From Methylacidiphilaceae bacterium UBA1321 (GTDB lineage: Bacteria; Verrucomicrobiota; Verrucomicrobiia; Methylacidiphilales; UBA1321), in assembly GCA_002306945.1 (NCBI GenBank), contig DBTH01000084.1, positions 2,841-28,240 of the forward strand: a stretch of DNA of 25,400 bases. Reading direction: 5' to 3'. Numbering within the stretch: position 1 is the stretch's first letter; each line of letters opens with the position of its first letter. The notes beneath the pieces are model-generated. The model was not told the DNA's origin, made no database searches, and worked only from the letters and a program-made list of their open reading frames with translations. Shown here in pieces: positions 8,070 to 16,132 of the stretch. A program made the position numbers and the translations under genes.

Positions 8070-8927
8070 ATGTCCACACCCGTCATCCCTCCCGAACCCG
8101 CCATCATCCACGAAGCCGTCAGCCGCGCCATCGGCGAAGACCGTGGCCCCGCCGACATCACCAGCCTCGCCGCCGTACCCGCCGAAGCTCAATCACGCGC
8201 CCTCATTTTCACCCGCCAACCCTGCGTCCTCGCCGGTCTCCCGATTGCCGAAGCCGTTTTCCGCGAACTCGAACCCGCCATTCAACTCACCGCCCATGCC
8301 CAGGACGGCGATTCGCTCAAACCCGACGACACCATCCTGGAAATCTCCGGCTCGGCCCGCAGCATTCTCACCGCCGAACGCACCGCGCTCAATTTCCTCC
8401 AGCAACTTTCCGCCGTCGCCACCCACACCCGGCAATTCGTTGACGCCGTGGCTGGCACAAAAACCAAAATCCTCGACACGCGCAAAACCGTTCCCGGCCT
8501 GCGCGTCCTCCAGAAATACGCCGTCCGCTGCGGTGGCGGCACCAATCACCGCATGGGCCTCTACGACCAATTCCTCATCAAAGACAACCACCTCGCCCTC
8601 ATGGGAGCGCCGGGCAATTGGTCGGTCGCCATCCATGCCGCGCGCCAACTCGAACCCGCCGCCAAAATCGAAGTCGAAGCCGATACGCTCGACCAGGTTC
8701 GCGCCATCGCGCCACTCGGCGTTGATATTATACTGCTCGACAACATGTCACTCGAACAGATGCGCGAGGCGGTTCAAATCATCGCAGGCCGCGCCAAATC
8801 CGAAGCCTCGGGCAACATGTCGCTCGAACGCGCACGGGCCGTGGCCGAGACCGGAGTCGATTTTATCTCGGTCGGTGCGCTCACGCATTCGATCCGTTCC
8901 ATCGACCTTTCCCTCGAGATGCTCTGA
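8070..8927 (+). CDS. nadC: Nicotinate-nucleotide pyrophosphorylase (carboxylating)
   Basis: Quinolinate phosphoribosyltransferase of 285 residues: quinolinate plus PRPP gives nicotinate mononucleotide, CO2 and pyrophosphate in de novo NAD synthesis. The family motifs are complete and in order: AERTALNFLQ (102-111), DTRKTVPGLR (136-145), GGGTNHRMGLYD (155-166), KDNH (171-174), EVE (201-203), LLDNMS (222-227), EASGN (245-249) and GVDFISVGALTHS (262-274). The frame is open upstream into manC, but the ATG at 8070 gives the normal N-terminus and a 25-base gap after manC. No other NAD-synthesis gene is nearby. No oddity seen. Confidence 0.96.
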   Translation: MSTPVIPPEPAIIHEAVSRAIGEDRGPADITSLAAVPAEAQSRALIFTRQPCVLAGLPIAEAVFRELEPAIQLTAHAQDGDSLKPDDTILEISGSARSILTAERTALNFLQQLSAVATHTRQFVDAVAGTKTKILDTRKTVPGLRVLQKYAVRCGGGTNHRMGLYDQFLIKDNHLALMGAPGNWSVAIHAARQLEPAAKIEVEADTLDQVRAIAPLGVDIILLDNMSLEQMREAVQIIAGRAKSEASGNMSLERARAVAETGVDFISVGALTHSIRSIDLSLEML

Positions 8928-8965
8928 TCAAAAAAGAGAGTGGAGGACTCCGGAGCCAAGGGGCT

Positions 8966-9087
8966 CTAGTGTCGGTGTCCGACTAATTCGTCGCATAAGT
9001 CTTATACTGGAACTTTTTCCAATCCACCCTTTTCTCTCTGTAAACTTACTTCGAATTTTTAAACGAACTTGTCGGACAGGACACTAG
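8966..9087. mobile_element. MITE-like element with terminal inverted repeats
   Basis: A 122-bp element between the convergent nadC and polyferredoxin genes, bounded by inverted repeats. The left end reads CTAGTGTCGGTGTCCGAC and the right end, read inwards on the other strand, CTAGTGTCCTGTCCGAC. Similarity continues inwards to a shared TTCGT, about 22 of 26 positions in all. There is no coding capacity inside. The outer CTAG could be the duplicated target of an IS5-group element (YTAR targets), or its central TA that of an IS630/mariner-type element. No transposase lies in the window, so an active partner would have to be elsewhere. Confidence 0.62.
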
Positions 9088-9110
9088 CCATTGCAAGTCG
9101 CCAGAAAAAA

Positions 9111-10697
9111 TCAGAACGGAAAACCGTCTTTCGGCACGTTCGTCTTGAGATCCTGCGCGGAGGAAGGTGACCGGGCTTGAGCATGTTCGGTGAGACCGCT
9201 GACGATGATCGCCTTTTCTTTTACCGGACAGGCGTATTCGCACGCTCCACAACCGATGCAGAGCGACTCGTCGACTTCCGGTATGACCAGACCGTTCTCG
9301 AACGGCACCATGTGCACCGCCTTGGTTGGGCAATGTTCCGAACAGGCTCCGCAATCGGTGTGGTCGCGGTAGACGATGCAGTGCGGTTTGCGGAAATGCG
9401 CCACGCCTATTTGCGTGATTCGTTTCTGCGGCAAAGGCAGTGGAGTCAACGCTCCGCTCGGGCAAATCTCCGTGCAGCGCGTGCAATTGTAATTGCAGAA
9501 GGCGTGCCGGTAATCCATGTGCGGCTTGAGCAAATGCCACGGGCCGTATTCGAGAAACGACGGTTGCAGAACGCCGGTCATGCACGCGCTGACGCAAAGT
9601 TGACACGCCGTGCAACGCTCCAGGAATGTCTCCACCTTTCCGGCCAGCGGCGGAGTGATACCCAGACGCTTGCGGCCATGATGACCGCCGTCCTTCTCCT
9701 TCTGGTGCGGATCGGCCATCGCAGGCAACACGCTCGCTCCGGCAATCAGCGCGCCGCTTGCCGCGGTCAAAAGAAACTGGCGGCGGCCCGGATCAAACGG
9801 CGGTTCGGAATTCGGGGATTTCCTCGCGTCCGAAGAAAACCACGCCGGTTCCAACCGCATCGCGCTGCGGCTGCAAACGGTCATGCAATTATAACAGGAC
9901 ACACACCGCGACGCATCGACCGCGCCCGATTTCAAATCGATGCACTGTGCCTTGCAACTCCTCACACAATCCGCGCATTTGCCGCAGGTGTCCGGGTCGA
10001 TCCTCAGTCGCAGCAACGCCCGTTTCGACAGGAGACCGAGCAACGTTCCGACCGGACAGATCGTGTTGCAATAAAGCCGACCCCGCCAGATCGACATCGC
10101 GGCCAGCACAAGGAAAAACGCTCCCACCGTCGCCAGTACCGCCGCCGGTGCGGTCAGAATGTTGACGTGATAAATTCCGCTCCACTCCCATTTCTCCGCG
10201 AGCGAAGCCAGCAGATTGTTGCCGTAAAAAACAACGGGACGTAGCAGAACCGAAACGATCCGACCGAAGTGACTGTACGGATCGAGCCACGCCACCATCA
10301 AGCCCGCGCCGCCCAACGGCACGCTCAGCAGGGTCAGCGCCAACACCGAATAACGCCACTTCGTCCACGCGGGAGCGAAGCGCAGAAAGTGCGACCGTCC
10401 CCGGCGCAACACGTTTCCCATCCGCGCCAGGACGTCCTGCAAAATCCCCAGAGGACAAATGGCCGAGCAGTAAATCCGCCCTGCTGCGAGCGTGACCACT
10501 AGAATAACCGCCGTCGTCAACGCGACGCCGGTTCCAACGGCAAATGCGACCGTCGCGGGAACAAACTGGATCGAGGCGAGCACCTTGGACGTACCATGCG
10601 GAAGGACATGCCGGAAATTCAGAAACGCCAAAAGAGATACGCACAGAATGACCACCGCCACTACCACCCGTACCCATTTTAACCAGCGCAAGTTCAT
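9111..10697 (-). CDS. NapH-NapG-like fused membrane polyferredoxin
   Basis: Electron-transfer protein of 528 residues. The N-terminal half is NapH-like: about four membrane helices, the two Cys-x3-Cys-Pro motifs (Cys77/81 and Cys210/214), then two [4Fe-4S] motifs (Cys238-241-244-248 and 265-268-271-275). The C-terminal half is NapG-like: a twin-arginine motif GRRQFLLTAASG (304-315) with a hydrophobic stretch to about 327, then four cysteine clusters (362-372, 401-412, 440-456, 480-490). In nap systems these are separate quinol-oxidising and periplasmic ferredoxin proteins. Here they share one open frame, leaving the Tat motif internal. The gene follows the Tat-exported DUF362 protein by 19 bases, suggesting a shared envelope redox role. 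There is no nap reductase nearby, so a nitrate role is not implied. Confidence 0.8.
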   Translation of the reverse strand: MNLRWLKWVRVVVAVVILCVSLLAFLNFRHVLPHGTSKVLASIQFVPATVAFAVGTGVALTTAVILVVTLAAGRIYCSAICPLGILQDVLARMGNVLRRGRSHFLRFAPAWTKWRYSVLALTLLSVPLGGAGLMVAWLDPYSHFGRIVSVLLRPVVFYGNNLLASLAEKWEWSGIYHVNILTAPAAVLATVGAFFLVLAAMSIWRGRLYCNTICPVGTLLGLLSKRALLRLRIDPDTCGKCADCVRSCKAQCIDLKSGAVDASRCVSCYNCMTVCSRSAMRLEPAWFSSDARKSPNSEPPFDPGRRQFLLTAASGALIAGASVLPAMADPHQKEKDGGHHGRKRLGITPPLAGKVETFLERCTACQLCVSACMTGVLQPSFLEYGPWHLLKPHMDYRHAFCNYNCTRCTEICPSGALTPLPLPQKRITQIGVAHFRKPHCIVYRDHTDCGACSEHCPTKAVHMVPFENGLVIPEVDESLCIGCGACEYACPVKEKAIIVSGLTEHAQARSPSSAQDLKTNVPKDGFPF

Positions 10698-10716
10698 CGA
10701 TAAAAAGGTGGCGAGC

Positions 10717-11661
10717 TCAACTCAATTGCAACCGGCGGATATTCATCCCGTCGAGATCCATCGAGCCAACGCCGAGTTTCGCCGCAATGGGAATATAGCG
10801 GATGTCGGAAGGTTTATGACCGAGCAGCTTTGCCGCCGCCGCATCCGCCGCAACGGCATCGGGCGAGACAATCAGACACTTCATCTCCACCACATCACCC
10901 GCGCCGGTGCCGCGCGGTCCGTTACGCATCATCGGATGATACGCATCGAGGACATTAAGCGCCGGTTTCCTGAAAAGCTGGAATTCCGCGATGCACTGGT
11001 GCAGGTCGTTGGAATGCCAATAGCGTCGATCCCAGACCACGCCCATCGCGTTCTTCATGCACGCGGTCATACCCGCGCCGGAATGGTGCTTGAGCACGGG
11101 CATATTGATATACACATCGCTGTCGAGAATGAGCGGATGCACCCGCGCCTCGCGCAATTTCGTAGCGCCGTTAATTTTAACCCCGCGATAGAGCGATTCG
11201 TCATTGGCCGCAACGAGCTTGGCACGCGTGCCCTTCACGGCTTCGTTCATGCCGCTGTTGTTGTAGGCGCTCTGCCAATTGTCGCACGTGTTGTCGAAAA
11301 CGCTGATCTCTCCCGCTCCGGCCTGCTCGCACAATTGAATCATCCGGCGAACCAAATCGGGATGCGTGTTGGCTCCGAGATCCGGCACGACGTCCCAACC
11401 GATATTGGGCTTGATGACAACCGACTGGCCGCTCTTGACGAAAGCCTTGATTCCACCCAGCGCTTCAATTGCCGAGTCCAGCATTTGTCCGCGTGTGCCG
11501 TTACGCACCGCAACAAGTTGAGGTACGCCGCCCGTGGCAGCGCCCGCTGCAGGAGTAGCCGCCGGAACGTCCGCTGCAAATAATCCGCTCAAGTCAGCGA
11601 GAGAAAAAGCAGCACCAAAAGCAAAACCAGTTTTCAGGAAATCTCGACGATCCAGATTCAT
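10717..11661 (-). CDS. DUF362 domain protein with Tat signal
   Basis: Protein of 314 residues with a textbook twin-arginine signal: DRRDFLKTGFAFG (residues 4-16), a hydrophobic stretch, then FAADVPAA as a plausible signal-peptidase region. The mature part matches the DUF362 family by its VVIKPNIGWD block, the NMPVLKHHSGAGMTACMKN segment and LNVLDAYHPMMRNGP. Members are of uncertain biochemical role and often sit next to, or are fused with, iron-sulfur ferredoxin domains. Here the partner is the polyferredoxin 19 bases downstream, so the pair is probably one operon. The mature protein has no ferredoxin cysteine cluster of its own. A cofactor-bearing exported redox protein is possible, but that is inference. 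Confidence 0.85.
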   Translation of the reverse strand: MNLDRRDFLKTGFAFGAAFSLADLSGLFAADVPAATPAAGAATGGVPQLVAVRNGTRGQMLDSAIEALGGIKAFVKSGQSVVIKPNIGWDVVPDLGANTHPDLVRRMIQLCEQAGAGEISVFDNTCDNWQSAYNNSGMNEAVKGTRAKLVAANDESLYRGVKINGATKLREARVHPLILDSDVYINMPVLKHHSGAGMTACMKNAMGVVWDRRYWHSNDLHQCIAEFQLFRKPALNVLDAYHPMMRNGPRGTGAGDVVEMKCLIVSPDAVAADAAAAKLLGHKPSDIRYIPIAAKLGVGSMDLDGMNIRRLQLS

Positions 11662-11889
11662 GGGAAAAATAGAGTGATTGGTTTTTAAAAAGAGACAGGG
11701 TTTACTGAAGAGTAGGGTATTAGTTTCTCTTGAATTGTAAAAGTTTCAACAACGGATCAACAGATATAAGCGGTCTCTTTTTAAGCAAAATCCGTTCTAA
11801 TGCATCTTCCAACGCCCTTGCGTGATCCAAATGAATCTTTTTCCTCGTTCCACATATGCTTTCTAATGGACACATACGCCGCAGCGACC

Positions 11890-12161
11890 TACTATTCTCA
11901 CTGATTCATGGCCAACAGGTTATTAACAACCTGCGCCCAATAACTTGTGAATTAACGAAAATAACTGACCAATAAAGCTCCCGATTACGCCAAGATGAAG
12001 TTTTGTTAACGGTTATTCGCAGGATGATGAAGGATTATTCATTTGCTAATTCGTTTTTATTGTAGGCACTTAGCTTTGAAACTTGAAGTTACTCACAGTT
12101 ATAAGAAGATGAATTAAACAATTGTTTTTTAAAAAAATAACTATAACTATCCATTGAACCT
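11890..12161. other. AT-rich region with DnaA-box-like sites; candidate oriC
   Basis: The 500-base gap 11662-12161 has no convincing gene and is far more AT-rich than its surroundings. Against the DnaA consensus TTATNCACA it contains four one-mismatch sites: TTATTAACA (11920-11928), TGTGAATTA on the reverse strand (11946-11954), TTATTCGCA (12013-12021) and TTACTCACA (12089-12097). A two-mismatch TTATTCATT lies at 12035-12043. An 18-bp imperfect palindrome (11916-11933, outer arms CAGGTT/AACCTG) overlaps the first. A 40-base A/T run (about 12113-12150) before dnaN could serve as an unwinding element. It may instead only be the dnaN promoter region: dnaA, recF and gyrB are not present. Confidence 0.42.
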
Positions 12162-13256
12162 ATGAAATGCGTCCTTGGCAAAGAAGCGCTGTTGAATGGA
12201 CTTCAACTCGTTCAAAACGTGGTAACCACCCGGACAACGTTGCCGATCTTGAGCAACGCTCTGCTCACGGCTAGCGATGGAAAACTCGTCATCTCCACCA
12301 CGGATCTCGATACCGGCATTCGCGCCACCATTGACGCCGAAGTCACCAAACCCGGCTCGACCACCCTTCCGGCACGCCGTCTTTTCAGCATCATCCGCGA
12401 ATTGCCCGCTGCCGAGCTCGTTCTCGATGTTGATGCCAAGCACAGCGCGACCATCACTTCAGGACCCTCGTTCTTTCGCATCATGGGCCTGCCTGAAGAG
12501 GACTTTCCCGCCTTCCCCAAGGCCGATGGCGCCAAGCTCTATAAACTGACTCAGGGAGCCTTCAAGGAGATGTTGCGCCGTACTGCTTACGCCATTTCCA
12601 CCGATGAGAGCCGTTATGTCCTCAATGGCGTCCTGTTGAGCTTCAAGGATGGCAAGCTGACTGTTGTCGCCACCGATGGCCGCCGACTCGCACTGGTCGA
12701 GCAGGAACTCGAATACCCCAAGAGCAGCGAGTGTGAAGTCATCCTCCCGACGAAAGCCGTGCAGGAACTCCTCCGCATTCTCAAGAATGAGGAAGAACTC
12801 ACCATCACTCTTTCCGACAATCAAATCGCTTTTGACATGGGAACGGTCTATCTCGTTTCCAAATTGATCGAAGGCAATTACCCCAACTACAAGCAAGTCG
12901 TACCGACCGAATCCAAGGAACGCATCATCCTCGACCGCGAGATTTTCCTCAACGCCGTTCACCGCGTCGCCTTGCTCTCCAGCGATAAGTCGAATTCGGT
13001 CAAGTTGATCTTCGGTAAGAACACCATCGATATCACCGCCAACACCCCCGAAGTCGGCGAAGCGAAGGAATCCCTCCCCATCGATTACAAGGGCAAGGAA
13101 TTCACCATCGCTTTCAACCCGAACTTCCTCATGGATCCGTTGCGTAATATCGAAGGCGATACTTTCTTCTTCGATTTCATCGACGAACTCAGCCCCGGCG
13201 TCATCAAGTACAGCAAGCCGTTCCTGTACGTCATCATGCCGATGCGTACTGCCTGA
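12162..13256 (+). CDS. dnaN: DNA polymerase III subunit beta (sliding clamp)
   Basis: The ring-shaped clamp that tethers DNA polymerase III and many repair proteins to DNA. The 364-residue length is standard. Visible family features include TTLPILSNALL (residues 25-35), the STTDLDTGIRATI segment, TLPARRLFSIIRELP, DGRRLALVEQELEYP, VLLSFKDGKLTVVATDGRR and the C-terminal VIMPMRTA, which matches the usual MPM ending around the client-binding pocket. The ATG lies right after a strongly AT-rich region with DnaA-box-like sites. Unlike the classical dnaA-dnaN-recF-gyrB order, no replication gene flanks it: the DUF362 gene is upstream and a thioesterase gene converges from downstream. The stop is 10 bases before a modular repeat hairpin. 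Confidence 0.97.
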   Translation: MKCVLGKEALLNGLQLVQNVVTTRTTLPILSNALLTASDGKLVISTTDLDTGIRATIDAEVTKPGSTTLPARRLFSIIRELPAAELVLDVDAKHSATITSGPSFFRIMGLPEEDFPAFPKADGAKLYKLTQGAFKEMLRRTAYAISTDESRYVLNGVLLSFKDGKLTVVATDGRRLALVEQELEYPKSSECEVILPTKAVQELLRILKNEEELTITLSDNQIAFDMGTVYLVSKLIEGNYPNYKQVVPTESKERIILDREIFLNAVHRVALLSSDKSNSVKLIFGKNTIDITANTPEVGEAKESLPIDYKGKEFTIAFNPNFLMDPLRNIEGDTFFFDFIDELSPGVIKYSKPFLYVIMPMRTA

Positions 13257-13266
13257 TCCGAAATTT

Positions 13267-13418
13267 GGGGGCTTTGCCCCCCACACCCACCAAAGGCAAC
13301 GTGACGTTGCATCCAGTAATGCTGACGCCGGAAACGGCCATCCTCTACCGCTTCGCGTAGCGTGGGTGCGGGCGTTTGCCCCTGCGGGCAGGAGGTTTGG
13401 AGAACAGCGTCCTCCAAG
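13267..13418 (+). repeat. Modular palindromic repeat, copy 1
   Basis: Fills the whole convergent gap between dnaN (stop 13256) and the thioesterase gene (stop 13421). In order: hairpin GGGGGC-TTT-GCCCCC (13267-13281), a short ACACCC spacer, palindrome GCAACGT-G-ACGTTGC (13296-13310), a variable core that includes GCCG-GAAA-CGGC, hairpin GGGC-GTTT-GCCC, then GCAGGAGGTT and the end palindrome TGGAGAAC-AGC-GTCCTCCA (ends 13416). It has the same order and orientation as the copy at 21497, with a more degenerate core. The first hairpin may help end dnaN transcription although no T-run follows. Confidence 0.75.
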
Positions 13419-13420
13419 AT

Positions 13421-13861
13421 TCAGTGCTGAAATCGATCGATCATTTCCGCGGTGATGCGTCGTGGGCGCAACTTCACCGCATCAACGAGACACCAGGTTG
13501 TTTTACCTTGAGCGCAAGCGTGACCGTCCTTGTCTTCGATACGCACGCAACGAATCGCGCAAGGGCCGTGTAGCTCGTCGATCCACGTGCGGGCGACAAT
13601 GCCGGTCGCATTGGGAGCGATGGGCCGCAAATAATCGATCTCGTGGCGCAACGCGATCCACGACCATTCCTCCCGAAACGACGCATCAAATAGCGAATTC
13701 CAATGACTGGTTCCCGCCTCCTGCAACCAACCGACATAGACCACATTATTGACGTGGCCGTTTTCGTCGATGTGTTCGGGGCGGATCACGAGCGGCAGGA
13801 CAAAGACATTGCGATCCGTGCGAGGCACCATCGGAGCACGGGATGCCGTCAGATCGTTCAT
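13421..13861 (-). CDS. Acyl-CoA thioesterase, 4HBT/hotdog family
   Basis: Single-hotdog-domain thioesterase of 146 residues, in the size range of YbgC/FadM-type enzymes that hydrolyse acyl-CoA or acyl-ACP in the cytoplasm. The active-site region is IDENGHVNNVVYVGWLQEAG (31-50), with Asp32 in the usual catalytic position and the family's GHVNN signature. Later blocks IDYLRPI and RTWIDEL fit the fold. The ATG at 13861 overlaps the stop of the esterase gene by one base (TGATG), a sign of translational coupling. A TTG one codon earlier (13864) is possible but less likely. Substrate cannot be assigned; coupling to a tannase-like hydrolase hints at aromatic or acyl ester breakdown, which is an inference. 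Confidence 0.85.
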   Translation of the reverse strand: MNDLTASRAPMVPRTDRNVFVLPLVIRPEHIDENGHVNNVVYVGWLQEAGTSHWNSLFDASFREEWSWIALRHEIDYLRPIAPNATGIVARTWIDELHGPCAIRCVRIEDKDGHACAQGKTTWCLVDAVKLRPRRITAEMIDRFQH

Positions 13862-15420
13862 CAATTACCCTCGGCCTTCGGCAGAAAACGCGCCGCAATG
13901 GGATCGACGCCACCGCGCGGGCCGTTGATTCGCTTATAGGCGGAAGCTTTCGCATCCCAGGCGGTTTTTTCCGGGTAAGGATAGATCGGGAAATCCATTT
14001 CGGTTTTGCCTTCGATGACGCGTTTGCCCTGGATGGCATCCGGCGCGGTGCCCTTCTCGCGCCAATCGACGACGAGTTTAAACCAGTCGGGCAGATGATT
14101 GATTCCCGGCCCCGGCCCATGACTCATTCCGGGGATGATATAGAATTTATAGAACGATTGCACCGTGTCGAGCGAACCAAATCGGCTGATGACGCGTTCA
14201 TAGTAATCAATGGAGGCGTGATATGGGACGCAGGAATCGGCGGAACCGAGCGCCATGATGATTTTTCCGCCGCGTTTTTCAAAAGCGCTCAAGTCGGGAT
14301 TTTCCGCGTTGAGGTACGGCCCGAGTGTCGCGGTGTAGGTGTCGATGTCTTTGCCGAAATCGATTTCCTGAAGGTTCTTGTTCTTGCCGAAAACCCATTG
14401 AAAGAGATAGAGATTGCCGTGCGCGATGTCGAACGTGCTGCCGAACGGAATACCGTTGAAAATGCGTTCGCCCGTGATTGCGTGGCGCGGGCCGTCGAAG
14501 AGTTTGCGCAACGCATCGGCGTGCGCCGGGGTGAGAGTCGGGTCTTTCTTCAGGGCGAGCGCAATGACCGCTTCGATGTCCTTCGCGTCACAACGCGGAT
14601 CGGAGACGATCTTGCCCGCGGTGTCCGGGATCTCGCGTGCGGCCATGTATTCGTTCCCGGCGGCGATGACATTTTTCTCCTGCTCGGGTGTGAAAGGACA
14701 CTTGTGGAAAATCTGGGCGTTCCACAGGAAATAAGCGTGGAGCGGCGTGCGGCAATGGGCCGAGATACCGGAGAAAATCCCGTCGTAATCGTCCGGGTAG
14801 CGCTGCGCTTCCTGCATGCCCTGCTGTCCGCCGGTTGAACCGCCATAGAAATAGGAGTAACTCGGGTCTTTGCCGTAGAACGCGCGGATGACCTGTTTTG
14901 CGGAAGTGGTCATCAGATGTGTCGCGCGGAATCCGAAATCCTTCCACACTTCCGGATTGCCAATGCCGATGTCGGAATTCGGCGCGGTGCCCATGTCCGT
15001 TGTCGCGACGGCGTCACCGCGTGTGAGCGGGTGCACGAATTGTCCGGCATGGATCGAACCGGCCGAGCCGCCGTTGCCGAGGCCGATGAATCGACCGTTC
15101 CAATGCGCCGCGTCTGGCAGCCAGATTTCGACATTAATGTTGGAACCTTTCGCCGGTTTGAGAACGATCTTTACCACCGTGCGCGGCGGAACCTTCTGGA
15201 ACATTTCGCTTTGCGACAACGTCAACGTCGGTTCGGCGTTTCGCTCGACTAGCGTGATCGTCCCATTGGGGATTTGTAGTTTCTGGAGAGCGGCGAGTGG
15301 GTCGGGATCGGTTGCGGCGTGGGTCATAGTCGAATCGCCGATTGTTAGGAAAATCGCTGACGTAAGAAAAGGAAATAAAGAGGCGGTTTTCAATCTCGGA
15401 TATTCGGTACTTCGAGACAT
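13861..15420 (-). CDS. Tannase/feruloyl esterase family protein, exported
   Basis: Serine hydrolase of 519 residues matching the tannase/feruloyl esterase family, which cleaves ester bonds of plant phenolics. An N-terminal hydrophobic stretch (about 11-28) ahead of HAATD looks like a signal peptide, so periplasmic or secreted. The nucleophile elbow is YFYGGSTGGQQ (190-200, Ser195), the acid is probably Asp395 in GSADSCVPY, and His434 lies in GMSHGPGPG. Both cysteines of the family's CS-D-HC motif are replaced by glycine: Gly194 before Ser and Gly435 after His. The start overlaps the upstream gene by 31 bases; the next Met (residue 32) would remove the signal peptide. The stop overlaps the thioesterase start. 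Substrate is uncertain. Confidence 0.88.
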   Translation of the reverse strand: MSRSTEYPRLKTASLFPFLTSAIFLTIGDSTMTHAATDPDPLAALQKLQIPNGTITLVERNAEPTLTLSQSEMFQKVPPRTVVKIVLKPAKGSNINVEIWLPDAAHWNGRFIGLGNGGSAGSIHAGQFVHPLTRGDAVATTDMGTAPNSDIGIGNPEVWKDFGFRATHLMTTSAKQVIRAFYGKDPSYSYFYGGSTGGQQGMQEAQRYPDDYDGIFSGISAHCRTPLHAYFLWNAQIFHKCPFTPEQEKNVIAAGNEYMAAREIPDTAGKIVSDPRCDAKDIEAVIALALKKDPTLTPAHADALRKLFDGPRHAITGERIFNGIPFGSTFDIAHGNLYLFQWVFGKNKNLQEIDFGKDIDTYTATLGPYLNAENPDLSAFEKRGGKIIMALGSADSCVPYHASIDYYERVISRFGSLDTVQSFYKFYIIPGMSHGPGPGINHLPDWFKLVVDWREKGTAPDAIQGKRVIEGKTEMDFPIYPYPEKTAWDAKASAYKRINGPRGGVDPIAARFLPKAEGN

Positions 15421-16061
15421 TGTTCAAAATTCTTTCGGGTTTCAGGTGTCATGGATTGGCGGATGCGGTCCAGTTCAGCTTGGCTCATGAAACGGGGCAG
15501 CGATTCGATCCATTTTTTGAGAAGGTCATCCTTATCCTCGCGCGTAGGGAAACGCAAGGGGTTCGAAGCAAGGTCGTTTACGGTGCGGATGATCTTTTCC
15601 TGAAGCTGCTGCGGGTCTGCTTTCTCCACATCGAAGGTTAAATGGGTGTGGAGTTTGGGGTGAGTTGTGAGCCTGAATTTGATCGTATGCTCACCGGGCG
15701 CGGGGAAGAGATTCCAGTCACTGAGTAAAAATTGGAAGGGAATTTCCTTACCGGGTTCCATCCAATAATCCCCAGAGGGGAGGTAACTGTTTACGAATTT
15801 AAAAGCGTAGGAGTGACTGGTTCCGTTTTCGATGAGAACGATGTGTTCAAAGAAATCAGTGCCGAATTTGAGCTCCTGCATTTTCGTCGAATTGTTTTTG
15901 ATGACGCCATGGATCATCACCGGTTCACCGTAGATATATTTCTGCTTGTCGGTGCTCACCTGGAGTGAAAGCGGACTGGGGCCGCAATAAGTCACGAGCG
16001 TACTTGCCGTGAAAAGCACAGCAGCGAGCAGTCCCAAACCCCAGATGATACGACGAACCAT
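15390..16061 (-). CDS. Unknown exported/anchored protein, paralogue of 16177 gene
   Basis: Protein of 223 residues that I do not recognise as a named family. An N-terminal hydrophobic segment (about 5-25, ending ...TLVTYCGPS) is a signal peptide, anchor or, less certainly, lipoprotein signal. The rest is a beta-rich domain beginning PLSLQVSTDKQKYIYGEPV (about 30-48) with HGVIKNNS and GEHTIKFRLTT. This pattern resembles the immunoglobulin-like 'intracellular proteinase inhibitor' or accessory domains that describe what happens when a ligand has 'been given'; that resemblance is weak. A conserved helical tail ends ...RIRQSMTPETRKNFEQCLEVP. The same domain and tail form the C-terminal half of the next gene upstream (16177-17304), so the two arose by tandem duplication. 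Its end overlaps the esterase start by 31 bases. Confidence 0.7.
   Translation of the reverse strand: MVRRIIWGLGLLAAVLFTASTLVTYCGPSPLSLQVSTDKQKYIYGEPVMIHGVIKNNSTKMQELKFGTDFFEHIVLIENGTSHSYAFKFVNSYLPSGDYWMEPGKEIPFQFLLSDWNLFPAPGEHTIKFRLTTHPKLHTHLTFDVEKADPQQLQEKIIRTVNDLASNPLRFPTREDKDDLLKKWIESLPRFMSQAELDRIRQSMTPETRKNFEQCLEVPNIRD
15406..15527. repeat. Direct repeat, copy a (3' end of paralogous gene)
   Basis: This 122-bp stretch reappears 787 bases away at 16193-16314. The first 50 bases (15406-15455) are identical; the rest differs at scattered sites. It encodes the conserved C-terminal helical tail of the two tandem paralogues, and marks either a recent duplication or gene conversion. Confidence 0.85.
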
Positions 16062-16132
16062 CCTATTTTCCTCTTTTAGCGTTGTAAGAGTCTTTCATCG
16101 AGCGTTTGAAAACTTACTTCCTGATACTTTTT

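Noticed and set aside
9758..10244. Arg-rich plus-strand frames opposite the polyferredoxin
   Set aside because: These are composition artefacts of a GC-rich gene on the other strand; the cysteine motifs of the polyferredoxin fix the true frame.
11800..11904. 34-codon open frame in the AT-rich gap before dnaN
   Set aside because: Too short, no ribosome-binding site, no signal or domain-like features, and it lies in the region that looks regulatory.
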